From CAZAQB01 sp964487155 (GTDB lineage Bacteria > Pseudomonadota > Gammaproteobacteria > Nitrococcales > Nitrococcaceae): a DNA stretch of 21,123 bases. Within the stretch, counting starts at the first letter, position 1. The number at the start of each line of letters is the position of its first letter. The notes under the pieces are model-generated. The model ran no database searches. It was not told the DNA's origin and worked only from the letters and a program-made list of their open reading frames with translations. Made by a program: the position numbers and the translations under genes. Shown in pieces: positions 1 through 7,591 of the stretch. Where the stretch lies: NCBI GenBank assembly GCA_964487155.1, contig CAZAQB010000056.1:1-21123 (forward strand), written 5' to 3'.

Positions 1-381
1 CGCCTGATCGAGGGCCAGCGCCGTTTCGCCGAGGAGTTCGGCGTTCCCTACTCGCGGGTCTTCATGGACGGCTTCGAGGCCTTCAAGGGCCGCGCGATTC
101 GCGATGTCCTGCGCGATTGGCTCGAATCCGAGCACGGTGCCGACAGCCTCCGGAATCTGCTCCAGGACCTGGCCAATCATCAGCTCGCCCTGCTGGAGAG
201 CGCCGGGGAGCTCTCCCGCGGCCCATCACCCGGCGACCGGTTGCGGCTGCGCCTGTGCAACCCGCTTTCGCTGTTTTCTCCCCGCTCTTCCCAGGGATCC
301 CTGGCCCCCGTGGCGGCCGCCTACGCACGCAGCCGCGAGGCCAGCCACTGGCCCCGCGGCCTGGAGGATTCCCCATGCTGA
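1..381 (+). CDS. C-terminal fragment of an unidentified T6SS-locus gene (5' end outside window)
   Basis: The reading frame is open from the first base and ends with TGA at 379-381, giving the last 126 residues of a protein whose start lies upstream. The visible part is mostly polar and helix-forming (for example the segment around LQDLANHQLALLES), followed by a basic, proline/serine-rich tail. There is no signal peptide, membrane segment or catalytic motif. The stop overlaps the tssJ start by 7 bp, so it belongs to the same operon. In related loci the gene before tssJ is often the FHA-domain scaffold (Fha/TagH), and the presence of tagF downstream would suit that. I cannot match the visible residues to the conserved TagH C-terminus, so no function is assigned. 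The high G+C and the tight junction support a real gene end rather than chance. Confidence 0.6.
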   Translation, partial: RLIEGQRRFAEEFGVPYSRVFMDGFEAFKGRAIRDVLRDWLESEHGADSLRNLLQDLANHQLALLESAGELSRGPSPGDRLRLRLCNPLSLFSPRSSQGSLAPVAAAYARSREASHWPRGLEDSPC

Positions 382-845
382 ACCCGCGTTCCAGGCTTCC
401 CGCGGCCGGCCTTGTCCTGCTGGCCGCCTGCGCCCTGCTCGCGGGCTGCGCCACGCCGGCGGTGGGCGTCCGGCTGTCGTCCACCGCCAACCTGAACATG
501 AACGAGGACAGCGAGCCACTCCCCGTGGTGGTCCGTCTCTACCAGCTCTCCCAGGCCGAGGATTTCCGCGCCGCGTCCTTCGACGAGCTGTGGCGCGCCG
601 ACCTGGCCACCCTGGGCAACGCCCTGCTGGTGAGGGAGGAACTGGTGATGGATCCCGCCTACACCCGCACGGTCGAGATGGCGCGCCACGACGACGCGCG
701 CTTCCTGGGTGTGATGGCGGTGTTCCGGTCTGTGAACGGCGAGTCCTGGAAGGGCATTCAGACCCTGCCCGATTCCTGGGTCGGACGGCGGTTGGCCGAC
801 GAAGTCCGGATCTCGTTGCGCGGCAGTGCCCTCGTGGTCGAGTAG
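375..845 (+). CDS. tssJ: Type VI secretion outer-membrane lipoprotein TssJ (SciN/VasD family)
   Basis: The 156-residue product is the outer-membrane lipoprotein of the T6SS membrane complex. In this family the mature protein is a periplasmic beta-sandwich that binds the C-terminal periplasmic part of TssM. The sequence has a basic N-terminus, a hydrophobic segment at about residues 9-23 and a clear lipobox Leu22-Ala23-Gly24-Cys25. The residue after Cys is Ala rather than Asp, consistent with Lol-mediated sorting to the outer membrane. The body has the family pattern of a strand with VVRLYQL followed by a segment like FDELWRAD. The ATG at 375 is chosen because it directly precedes the signal peptide and has TGGAGGA at 362-368 as ribosome binding site. 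The longer open frame upstream is only the overlapping preceding gene. It sits at the head of a tssJKLM block, the usual order. Confidence 0.95.
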   Translation: MLNPRSRLPAAGLVLLAACALLAGCATPAVGVRLSSTANLNMNEDSEPLPVVVRLYQLSQAEDFRAASFDELWRADLATLGNALLVREELVMDPAYTRTVEMARHDDARFLGVMAVFRSVNGESWKGIQTLPDSWVGRRLADEVRISLRGSALVVE

Positions 846-862
846 CCACCGACAGGGCCAAC

Positions 863-869
863 AGGGGGG
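863..869 (+). promoter_or_regulatory. Ribosome binding site deciding the GTG start of tssK
   Basis: AGGGGGG lies 8 bases before GTG 878. The open frame continues far upstream through tssJ with no conserved protein sequence. The purine run plus the TssK N-terminal motif immediately after the GTG fix the start. Confidence 0.6.
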
Positions 870-877
870 TTGCCGGG

Positions 878-2209
878 GTGAGGGATTACCAGCGTGTGGT
901 CTGGGCCGAGGGGGTGTTCCTGGGCCAGCAGCACTTCCAGTTGTGGGACCACTACCACGCCCGCGAGCTGGTGGCCCGTGACCGGGCCCAGCGACCGTTT
1001 GCCTGGGGTGTGCTCGATCTGGCCTACGAGGAGGCCGCCCTTGCCCGCGACCAACTGCGCCTGACCCGCTGCGAGCTACTGCTGCCGGACGGGCGCCTGG
1101 TCGACTACGTGGCCCCTCCCGAAGCGGCCTGCGGCCTGACCCTGCCCGCGGAGGCCGAACGCGCGGCTGTCTACGCCGGGCTTCCGGCGAATGATTCCGC
1201 CCGGGGCATCACCGGCTACGGCGAGCCCCTGAATAGCTGCGCCTGGGACGTGGAATACCGCGAGATCCCGGATCAGCACGATGCCTCCCGCCTTCGCGAG
1301 GTGGCACTGGCACGCCCCAACCTGGTGCTCTCGCAGGGCGAACAGCCGCAAAGCGGGGTGGCCTCGGTTCAGGTGCTGGAACTGCGCCGCGGCGGCGACG
1401 GCCGCTGGCAGCCGGACCCGGCCTTCGTGCCGGCCGTGTGCCGCCTTGCCGCCAGCGGGGCGCTGCTGGAGATCCTGGCGCGCATCGAGCAACGCCTGCT
1501 CGCCCGCATCCGCGTGCTGGACGAACGCCGCCGGCGCCTCGGCGCGGTGGCCGACTTCGGGCCTTCCGATCTCTCCCAGTTCCTGCTGCTTCAGGTATTG
1601 AGCCCAGGCCACGCGGCCCTGGCCCACCATCGCAGCACCGGCGCGGCCCACCCCGAGACTGTCTACCTGGAACTGGTGCGGCTGATCGCGGCGCTCGCCG
1701 CCTTCCAGGGCGATGCCTTGCCTGCCGGGCTGCCGGACTACGATCACGGCCGGCTCGGCGAGCTGTTCGCAGCCTGCGAGAGCACCATCGACGCGTTGCT
1801 GAGCGACGCGGTTCCGAGCCCGATGAGCGGCGTGCGCCTGGAGACGGAAACCGATGCCCTGCGGGTGGCCCGCAGCATCGACCCCCGGCTGCTGCAACGC
1901 GGCACCTTCTTTCTCGCCGTGCGCTTCGAGGCGGACGATCCGGCCTGGGCCGGAGATTTTGCCCGTCAGATCAAGATCGGCGCCCGAGAGGACATCGAAA
2001 TGATCCTGTCGACGGCGCTGCAGGGGGTGCCCGCAAGGCATGTCCAGCGTCCGCCGAACCGCCTCCCCGTCAAGAGCGGTTACGAATACTTCCGCCTGGA
2101 AGCCGGCGGCGAGTTCTGGCCCCGCGTGCTGGAGCACCAGACCCTCGCCCTGCTGTTGCCCCGCGCCTTCGCCAGCGCTTCCATCGACCTGCTGAGCATT
2201 GAGGAATAG
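878..2209 (+). CDS. tssK: Type VI secretion baseplate protein TssK
   Basis: The 443-residue protein is the baseplate-to-membrane-complex connector. In the family, TssK trimers hold the TssFG wedge through the N-terminal shell domain and bind TssL/TssM through the C-terminal head. The N-terminus shows the diagnostic pattern VVWAEGVFLGQQHFQ at residues 7-21, close to the family consensus of a Val-Trp-x-Glu-Gly-x-Phe-Leu core followed by Gln-His-Phe. The length matches the usual 440-450. No membrane segment is seen, as expected for a cytoplasmic protein. The start is GTG at 878, because this is where homology begins and a purine-rich site precedes it. The gene follows tssJ after 32 bp and ends 2 bp before tssL. 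Confidence 0.96.
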   Translation: MRDYQRVVWAEGVFLGQQHFQLWDHYHARELVARDRAQRPFAWGVLDLAYEEAALARDQLRLTRCELLLPDGRLVDYVAPPEAACGLTLPAEAERAAVYAGLPANDSARGITGYGEPLNSCAWDVEYREIPDQHDASRLREVALARPNLVLSQGEQPQSGVASVQVLELRRGGDGRWQPDPAFVPAVCRLAASGALLEILARIEQRLLARIRVLDERRRRLGAVADFGPSDLSQFLLLQVLSPGHAALAHHRSTGAAHPETVYLELVRLIAALAAFQGDALPAGLPDYDHGRLGELFAACESTIDALLSDAVPSPMSGVRLETETDALRVARSIDPRLLQRGTFFLAVRFEADDPAWAGDFARQIKIGAREDIEMILSTALQGVPARHVQRPPNRLPVKSGYEYFRLEAGGEFWPRVLEHQTLALLLPRAFASASIDLLSIEE

Positions 2210-2211
2210 CC

Positions 2212-2973
2212 GTGGCCAGCCCCGCGCCGACCAATCCGTTGCTCGAGTGCTGCGCCGAACTGTTGGCCATCGCGATGCCGCTGCGCTGGGGCCGCGACTC
2301 CGCGGAGCTGCCCTCCGATCTGCGCGAGCGGGTGCTGGCCGGCTTCGACACCCTGGAGCATATGGCCTTCGAGAGGCAGCTTCCCGCCGCCGCGGTAGAG
2401 GACGCCAAGTACGCCCTGGCGGCCTTCGTGGACGAGTCCGTGCTTGCCTCCGAGTGGCCGGGCCGCGTCGAGTGGATGAGCCAGCCGCTGCAGCTCGGCT
2501 TCTTCGGCGAACACCTGGCGGGCGAGGGTTTCTTCCGGCGCCTGAACGCCCTTCGCCAGGGCGGCGAGCCGAACGCCGATCTGCTCGAGCTCTACTATGT
2601 CTGCCTGCAGCTCGGCTTCGAGGGCGTCTATCGCCTGCGCGGCCTGGAGCAGCTCATGGCACTGCAGGTGGATCTGCGCAGCCAGATCGACGCCTATCGC
2701 GGCATCAGCGACCCGCGCCTGTCCAACAACGGCACACCCCAGGTCGGTGTCTTCCAGCGGGTCGGCAGGCACCTGCCCTACTGGGTCATCGCCTCCGTCA
2801 CCGCGGCCACGGTGTTGCTGGGCTACACGGGCTACCTGGCCCTGAGTCAGCGCGCCACGCAGGCGGCAGTGGTCTCCATCGCCAGCGCGGCGGAGTCCCT
2901 GGCGCAAACCCGGCTCGCGCCGGTGACGGCAAGGCCGGCACCCGGCGGCGCAGGCGCGCCGGAGGCCAACTGA
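2212..2973 (+). CDS. tssL: Type VI secretion inner-membrane protein TssL (DotU/IcmH family), short form
   Basis: The 253-residue product is the DotU-like partner of TssM in the inner membrane. Family members have a cytoplasmic helical-bundle hook that contacts TssK/TssE and a single C-terminal transmembrane helix. The cytoplasmic part carries the family segment from about residue 60 on (DAKYALAAFVDESV, then QPLQLGFFGEHLAGEGFF). A hydrophobic helix lies at about residues 190-211, and some 40 low-complexity Ala/Pro/Gly residues follow. There is no OmpA-like peptidoglycan-binding extension, so this is the short form that needs a separate anchor protein if one is used. The start is GTG at 2212, two bases after the tssK stop, with GAGGAA at 2201-2206. 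The stop overlaps the tssM start as TGATG, a coupling junction. Confidence 0.95.
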   Translation: MASPAPTNPLLECCAELLAIAMPLRWGRDSAELPSDLRERVLAGFDTLEHMAFERQLPAAAVEDAKYALAAFVDESVLASEWPGRVEWMSQPLQLGFFGEHLAGEGFFRRLNALRQGGEPNADLLELYYVCLQLGFEGVYRLRGLEQLMALQVDLRSQIDAYRGISDPRLSNNGTPQVGVFQRVGRHLPYWVIASVTAATVLLGYTGYLALSQRATQAAVVSIASAAESLAQTRLAPVTARPAPGGAGAPEAN

Positions 2974-5900
2974 TGGGCGGCATGGCGTTTGTGCTGCGCG
3001 GCGGCCGAGCCCTGGCCCGCCACGGCGGGCCAATGGCCGCCGGGTTGCTTGCCCTGTGCGCCATCGTCTGGTTTGCCGGGCCGCGCGTCGGGCTGACCGG
3101 TGCCACTGACCGCCTGTGGATCATCGCCGGCATCATCGCGCTGGGTATGCTGGCGCTGCTGCTGCGCTGGCTGTTGGTGCGCCATCGGGGGCGCAAGCTG
3201 CAGGCCGAACTGGCCGCCCAGACGGACGCCGGGGCCGCGGCCCGCGAAGCGGACATCGCCGCTATTCGCGAGAAGATGGACGCGGCGGTGCAGTCCCTCA
3301 AGACCTCGGAACTGGGCGGTGGCCACCGCGGCGCCGCGGCCCTCTATACCCTGCCCTGGTACATGATCATCGGTCCCTCCGCGGCCGGGAAGAGCACGCT
3401 TCTGGGCAATTCCGGGCTGCACTTCCCGTTGTCCGACAGCCAGGACGCCCGCCTGCGGGGCTATGGCGGCACCCGCAATTGCGACTGGTGGTTCTCCGAC
3501 CAGGCCGTCCTGCTGGACACCGCTGGGCGCTACACCACCGAGGAGGACGACCGGGAGGAGTGGCTGACCTTCCTGCGCCTGCTGCGCCGTCACCGGCGCC
3601 GCCTGCCCATCAACGGCGTGCTGGTTGCCATCAGCGTCAGCGACGTGCTCACCGCCGATTCGGCGGCCCTGGAGCGGCATGTCAAGATCATCCGCGAGCG
3701 CATCGATGAGCTGATCCGCGAGCTGGCCCTGGTGTTCCCCGTCTACCTCGTGTTCACCAAGTGCGATCTCATTCAGGGGTTCGAGGCCTACTTCAGTGAT
3801 CTTGGCGAGAGCGAGCGGGAGCAGGTCTGGGGTGCCTACCTGCTGGACGCCGCCGGGCCGGATGTGTCTCCGGCCGTGGACGCCTTCGCCGAGCACATGC
3901 AGACCCTTCACCAGCGGCTGTGCGAGCTGCGCCTGCGCAAGTTGTCCATGCAGCGCAGCCAGCGGCGCAAGGCGGAGCTCTACGACTTTCCGAGCCAGTT
4001 CCTGGCGGCGCGCGAAACCCTCGGCGAGTTCGTGCGGTTGCTGTTTCGAGCCAATCCGTATCAGGAGACGCCGCTGCTGGCCGGAGTCTACTTCACCAGC
4101 AGCACCCAGGAGGGCACGCCCCTGCAGCGAGCCCTGGGCGGCCTGCGCCAGGCCTTCGGCCTGGCGCCCGCGGCAGGCACCGAGACCGGGGAAAAGCGCC
4201 CGTACTTCATCAAACGCCTGTTCACCGATGTCATCTTTCAGCTCCCCGGGGCGGTGCGCAGCAACCGGCGGCGCCTGATCTGGGGCCGCTGGCTCAAAGG
4301 CTCGGCGCTGGCCGCGGCGCTGGGCATCATCGGGCTGACGCTGGTGGGTCTGAGCGGCGCCTACACGGCCAACGCACTGCTGCTCTCCGAGGGCCGCTCG
4401 CGGGTGGCGGCTGCGGTGTCCTCGGCCGGCGCCGGGGCCCCGATCGAGACGTATCGGGAGCTCGAGGCGCTCCATGGGTACCGCCAGCGTCTCCTGGCCC
4501 ACCGGGCGCACCGGCCCTGGCCGCTGCGTCTGGGGGTGTACTCCGCCGGAGAGCTGCTGCCGGGGGTCGAGCAGGTGCTGTTCCGGCTGCTCGGCTCCCA
4601 TTTCCGCGACCCCGTGCTGACCGCCCTGGAGTACCGGCTGGAGAACCATTCCCGGCAGTGGCAGAGCGCGGAGCCGGAAGCGCGGGAGGCGCTGCGTCAG
4701 GCGTACTACACGTCCCTGCGCACCTACCTGGCGGCGGCGCGATTCCATGAGCGGCTGGACCTGGACTCCGCCGCCGGCCTCGCCAGCGACCTGTGGGCGC
4801 GGCGACTCGGCCTCGTCGACGGTGAACAGGGGCACGAGGCAGCGCGCGAACGGGCGCCTCACCTGGTCGACCTGGCCCGTTACTACCTGCAGCGTCTGGA
4901 GCAGGAACCGGCGTTGCGCGGCTGGCCGCTGCGTGAAGGGCTGGTGGCCCAGGCCCGGGAACAGCTCAGCACGCCGCCGGATGCCGAGCGGCTGTACGCA
5001 CGCATCCGCCACCGGGGCCTGGGTGAGCTGGGCAGCCTGTCGATGCAGGATCTCCTTACCGGTGAGAATCGGGGACTGCTCTCGGCGCAGCGGCGGCTGC
5101 AGCGTTTCTACAGTGCCGAGGGCTGGTACGGTTTCACCCGCGAGGCCCTGGACGACGTCATCGCCACGGCGAGCCGCGGCGATTGGGTTCTGAGCGCACC
5201 TCTGGATGGGGCCGTGGCGGAAGCTCCCGCGGGCGCGGCGGCCGTAACGGTGGATGCGGAGCTGGCGGCAGAACTGAAAAACGGCATCCGCCGTCGCTAT
5301 TTTTCCGATTACGCCAGGCACTGGCTGTCATTTCTGGGCGCCGCGCGCCCCAAGGCCCCCGCCTCCCTGGACGAAGCTGCGACCGTGCTGCTGCGCCTTG
5401 CCCGCAGCGACGGGCCGGTGGGGGAGCTGATGCAGGTCACTGCCCGCAATATCAATCTCCACGACCTGCCCGACGCCGGTGTCGGCGCGAAGCTCCCCAA
5501 GGAGTTCGACGCCCGGCCCCGGGTGCCCGAGCTGGAGGGGGCGTTCTCCGATCTGCGCCGCTTCGCGAACCCCAGCGAGAACAAGAGCACCAGCGACCTG
5601 ATCAACCAGTACCTGCTGCTGCTTACCGAATTGAAGAACGCAACGGAGCGTCTCGCGGCATCCGCCGACCTGTCCCGGGATGCCGAGCGCTACGCGGCGC
5701 GGCTGCTCTCCGGGCGGGGTTCGGACACCGAGATCTATAGAGTCTGGGTGAGTACCGCCAGCCTGCTCAATGGCACCGGCGCCGAGACCCAGGAGGCCAT
5801 CAAGCCGCTGTTGACCCTGCCGGTGACGCAGCTCTGGCGGCAGGTGGTGAGCCTGGCGCGACGGCACATCGAGGCCCGCTGGCGGGCGGACGTGGTCAGC

Positions 5901-6620
5901 GCCTACCGGGGGCGTCTTGCCGGCCGCTTCCCCTTCGTGCGGGACGGGGAAGACGCCGCCATCGAGGATGTGGGCCGTTTCTTCCAGCCGGGCGGCGGCG
6001 TTCTGTGGTCCTTCGTCGACGAGACGCTGGCGCCCTACCTGGAACCGACCCGCGGCGGCTGGCGCCAGCGCTCCTGGCTTGGTGTCCGGCCGGGCTTCTC
6101 GCGGGAATTCCTTGAAAATCTGGCCACCGCACGGCGCATCTCGGAGGCCTTTTTCCGGAAGGGCGGCACCGGCCCCGAGGTGGTATTCCACGTCTACCCG
6201 GTGCCCACTTCCGGATTGAGCGAAATCCTCCTGGAATCCAACGGCCAGGCCTACCGCTACCGTAATGGTCCCCAGCAGTGGCGCCGCTTCAGCTGGCCCG
6301 GCGATCAGCAGCGCATCGGCGCCCGGGTCTCCGGCACGATCAGCCGGGGCGCCGCCCTCGCCGAGTTGCAGGCGACCGGCCCCTGGGGGCTTTTCCACCT
6401 GCTGGACGCCGCCGACCTGACAGCCGAGAGCAGCAACATCTTCAGGGCCCGTTGGCGGATCGCGGCCGGCAGCCGGGACCCCATTCCCGTGCGTTTCAGG
6501 GTGCGCACGGACCAGGATCGCGCATTGTTCAGCGGCGAACTGCTGCGCCGCTTCAAGCCGCCCCGGGCCCTGTTTGCCGCCGGTACGGACATGGCCGCGG
6601 CCCTGGCGGAGGTGCGCTGA
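2973..6620 (+). CDS. tssM: Type VI secretion inner-membrane channel protein TssM (IcmF/VasK family) with intact Walker A
   Basis: The 1215-residue product is the large IcmF-type subunit of the membrane complex. Two N-terminal hydrophobic helices (about residues 20-38 and 47-68) lead into a cytoplasmic nucleotide-binding-like domain. That domain has a complete P-loop, GPSAAGKST, at residues 134-142 and a DTAG motif at 182-185. A third membrane helix follows at about 443-465. The remaining 750 residues are periplasmic and end in the beta-rich TssM C-terminal domain (about 1070-1200, with WPG and GPWGLFHLLD motifs) that binds TssJ. Many TssM proteins have a degenerate P-loop, but this one looks capable of binding nucleotide. 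The ATG at 2973 overlaps the tssL stop and immediately precedes the first membrane helix. The last codons overlap tagF by 1 base (TGATG). Confidence 0.97.
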   Translation: MGGMAFVLRGGRALARHGGPMAAGLLALCAIVWFAGPRVGLTGATDRLWIIAGIIALGMLALLLRWLLVRHRGRKLQAELAAQTDAGAAAREADIAAIREKMDAAVQSLKTSELGGGHRGAAALYTLPWYMIIGPSAAGKSTLLGNSGLHFPLSDSQDARLRGYGGTRNCDWWFSDQAVLLDTAGRYTTEEDDREEWLTFLRLLRRHRRRLPINGVLVAISVSDVLTADSAALERHVKIIRERIDELIRELALVFPVYLVFTKCDLIQGFEAYFSDLGESEREQVWGAYLLDAAGPDVSPAVDAFAEHMQTLHQRLCELRLRKLSMQRSQRRKAELYDFPSQFLAARETLGEFVRLLFRANPYQETPLLAGVYFTSSTQEGTPLQRALGGLRQAFGLAPAAGTETGEKRPYFIKRLFTDVIFQLPGAVRSNRRRLIWGRWLKGSALAAALGIIGLTLVGLSGAYTANALLLSEGRSRVAAAVSSAGAGAPIETYRELEALHGYRQRLLAHRAHRPWPLRLGVYSAGELLPGVEQVLFRLLGSHFRDPVLTALEYRLENHSRQWQSAEPEAREALRQAYYTSLRTYLAAARFHERLDLDSAAGLASDLWARRLGLVDGEQGHEAARERAPHLVDLARYYLQRLEQEPALRGWPLREGLVAQAREQLSTPPDAERLYARIRHRGLGELGSLSMQDLLTGENRGLLSAQRRLQRFYSAEGWYGFTREALDDVIATASRGDWVLSAPLDGAVAEAPAGAAAVTVDAELAAELKNGIRRRYFSDYARHWLSFLGAARPKAPASLDEAATVLLRLARSDGPVGELMQVTARNINLHDLPDAGVGAKLPKEFDARPRVPELEGAFSDLRRFANPSENKSTSDLINQYLLLLTELKNATERLAASADLSRDAERYAARLLSGRGSDTEIYRVWVSTASLLNGTGAETQEAIKPLLTLPVTQLWRQVVSLARRHIEARWRADVVSAYRGRLAGRFPFVRDGEDAAIEDVGRFFQPGGGVLWSFVDETLAPYLEPTRGGWRQRSWLGVRPGFSREFLENLATARRISEAFFRKGGTGPEVVFHVYPVPTSGLSEILLESNGQAYRYRNGPQQWRRFSWPGDQQRIGARVSGTISRGAALAELQATGPWGLFHLLDAADLTAESSNIFRARWRIAAGSRDPIPVRFRVRTDQDRALFSGELLRRFKPPRALFAAGTDMAAALAEVR

Positions 6621-7591
6621 TGTTCGGTTTTCTCCGCTCCCGCCCGGCCAGCCCGCCGGCTCCCAAACCCTGCGGCCAGACCCTGGTCGGTTGCTTCGGC
6701 AAGCTGCCCGTGCAGTGCGAATTCATCAAGCACAACATCGCCCACCGCGAAACCCAGGCGCTCGACCAATGGGTGCAGGGCGGCGTCAGTCTCGCGGCGC
6801 GACATGGCGATGCCGGCACGCCGGGGCAGGCGTGGATTCGCCACGGCATCTTCGGCGGCACCTGGGAGGAGGCTCCCGTGGTGTTTTCCATCCGCCCAAG
6901 CGCGGATCGCAGCGGGCGGCAGTACCCGTTCGTGGTCTTCCAGGTCCTCGGGGCGCGGGAGCGGGAGATCTGGCCGGGGGCCCTGGCGCTTCATGCCGAG
7001 GGGTTTCTGGAGGCGGCGGTCCATCTCCTGAGCCAGCCCTGGAGCAATGAGCCCCTGCGCACGGTGCTGGAATGGGTGGACCGCATCGACGCCGGGCCCC
7101 GTCGCCCGGCCGCCGGACTCCCCTCGGAACTCGGCGCCCAGGAGTTTCTCGACGGACTCTATCCCGGGCTCGCCCAGGCCGCCTGCCTGAGTCATCTCAA
7201 CCGGGCTGTTGAGCTGTTCCGGCAGGTGGAGCGGCGCACCGCGCCCCGGGTGGGATGGGGCCTGCGACTGCCGCTGGAGCAGGCGCTTCCGGCGCGCTCC
7301 ATCCAGTGGTGGCTGCGCCTGGCCGAGCGCATTATCGGCCGCGGCCGCTGGCGCCCCTGTTTTCTCTGGCAGCCGGGCTCGCCCACCGGCAATCCCAGCC
7401 TGCTGCTGTTCTTCCGTACTCCGCCCGCTGCGCTGCTGGCGAACCTGCTGCAGGGGCGAAGCCTCGACGCCACGGTGGTGGATCCGTTCCACGAACCGAT
7501 GCCCGCCGCCGACGCCGGCCTTGGCCGAATGCCTTCGACGTCCAGTGAGTTGCTGGAGTCCCTGGTCGCAGGGGGGAGGCGGCCATCATGA
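6620..7591 (+). CDS. tagF: Type VI secretion regulator TagF (ImpM family, DUF2094)
   Basis: The 323-residue protein is a cytoplasmic repressor of T6SS assembly in systems studied in Pseudomonas and Agrobacterium, where it acts post-translationally through the Fha scaffold or the phosphatase PppA. The N-terminal TagF domain is recognised by GCFGKLPVQCEFI at residues 24-36. It continues through FGGTWEEAPVVFSIRPSAD and RQYPFVVF, which match the family pattern of a Gly-Lys-Leu-Pro turn followed by a Gly-Arg-x-Tyr-Pro-Phe strand. The second half, about residues 170-320, is less conserved. It is not fused to a PppA phosphatase domain. The ATG at 6620 overlaps the tssM stop and the TGA overlaps the tssA ATG by four bases. 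Its presence implies that a Fha-type or threonine-phosphorylation regulatory pathway is, or was, encoded nearby. Confidence 0.93.
   Translation: MFGFLRSRPASPPAPKPCGQTLVGCFGKLPVQCEFIKHNIAHRETQALDQWVQGGVSLAARHGDAGTPGQAWIRHGIFGGTWEEAPVVFSIRPSADRSGRQYPFVVFQVLGAREREIWPGALALHAEGFLEAAVHLLSQPWSNEPLRTVLEWVDRIDAGPRRPAAGLPSELGAQEFLDGLYPGLAQAACLSHLNRAVELFRQVERRTAPRVGWGLRLPLEQALPARSIQWWLRLAERIIGRGRWRPCFLWQPGSPTGNPSLLLFFRTPPAALLANLLQGRSLDATVVDPFHEPMPAADAGLGRMPSTSSELLESLVAGGRRPS

Noticed and set aside
104..877. Extended open frame upstream of the tssK GTG
   Set aside because: The upstream part is rich in Pro/Arg/Ala, overlaps tssJ completely and has no homology signal. TssK homology begins at 878 after a purine-rich site.
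2847..5321. Long open frame on the minus strand (824 codons) opposite tssM, and similar long ones opposite tssF/tssG (12303-14489) and vgrG (15147-16853)
   Set aside because: High G+C makes stop codons rare in the antisense frames. The predicted proteins are low-complexity Gly/Arg/Gln/Ala mixtures with no recognised domains, and they lie fully opposite well-identified T6SS genes.
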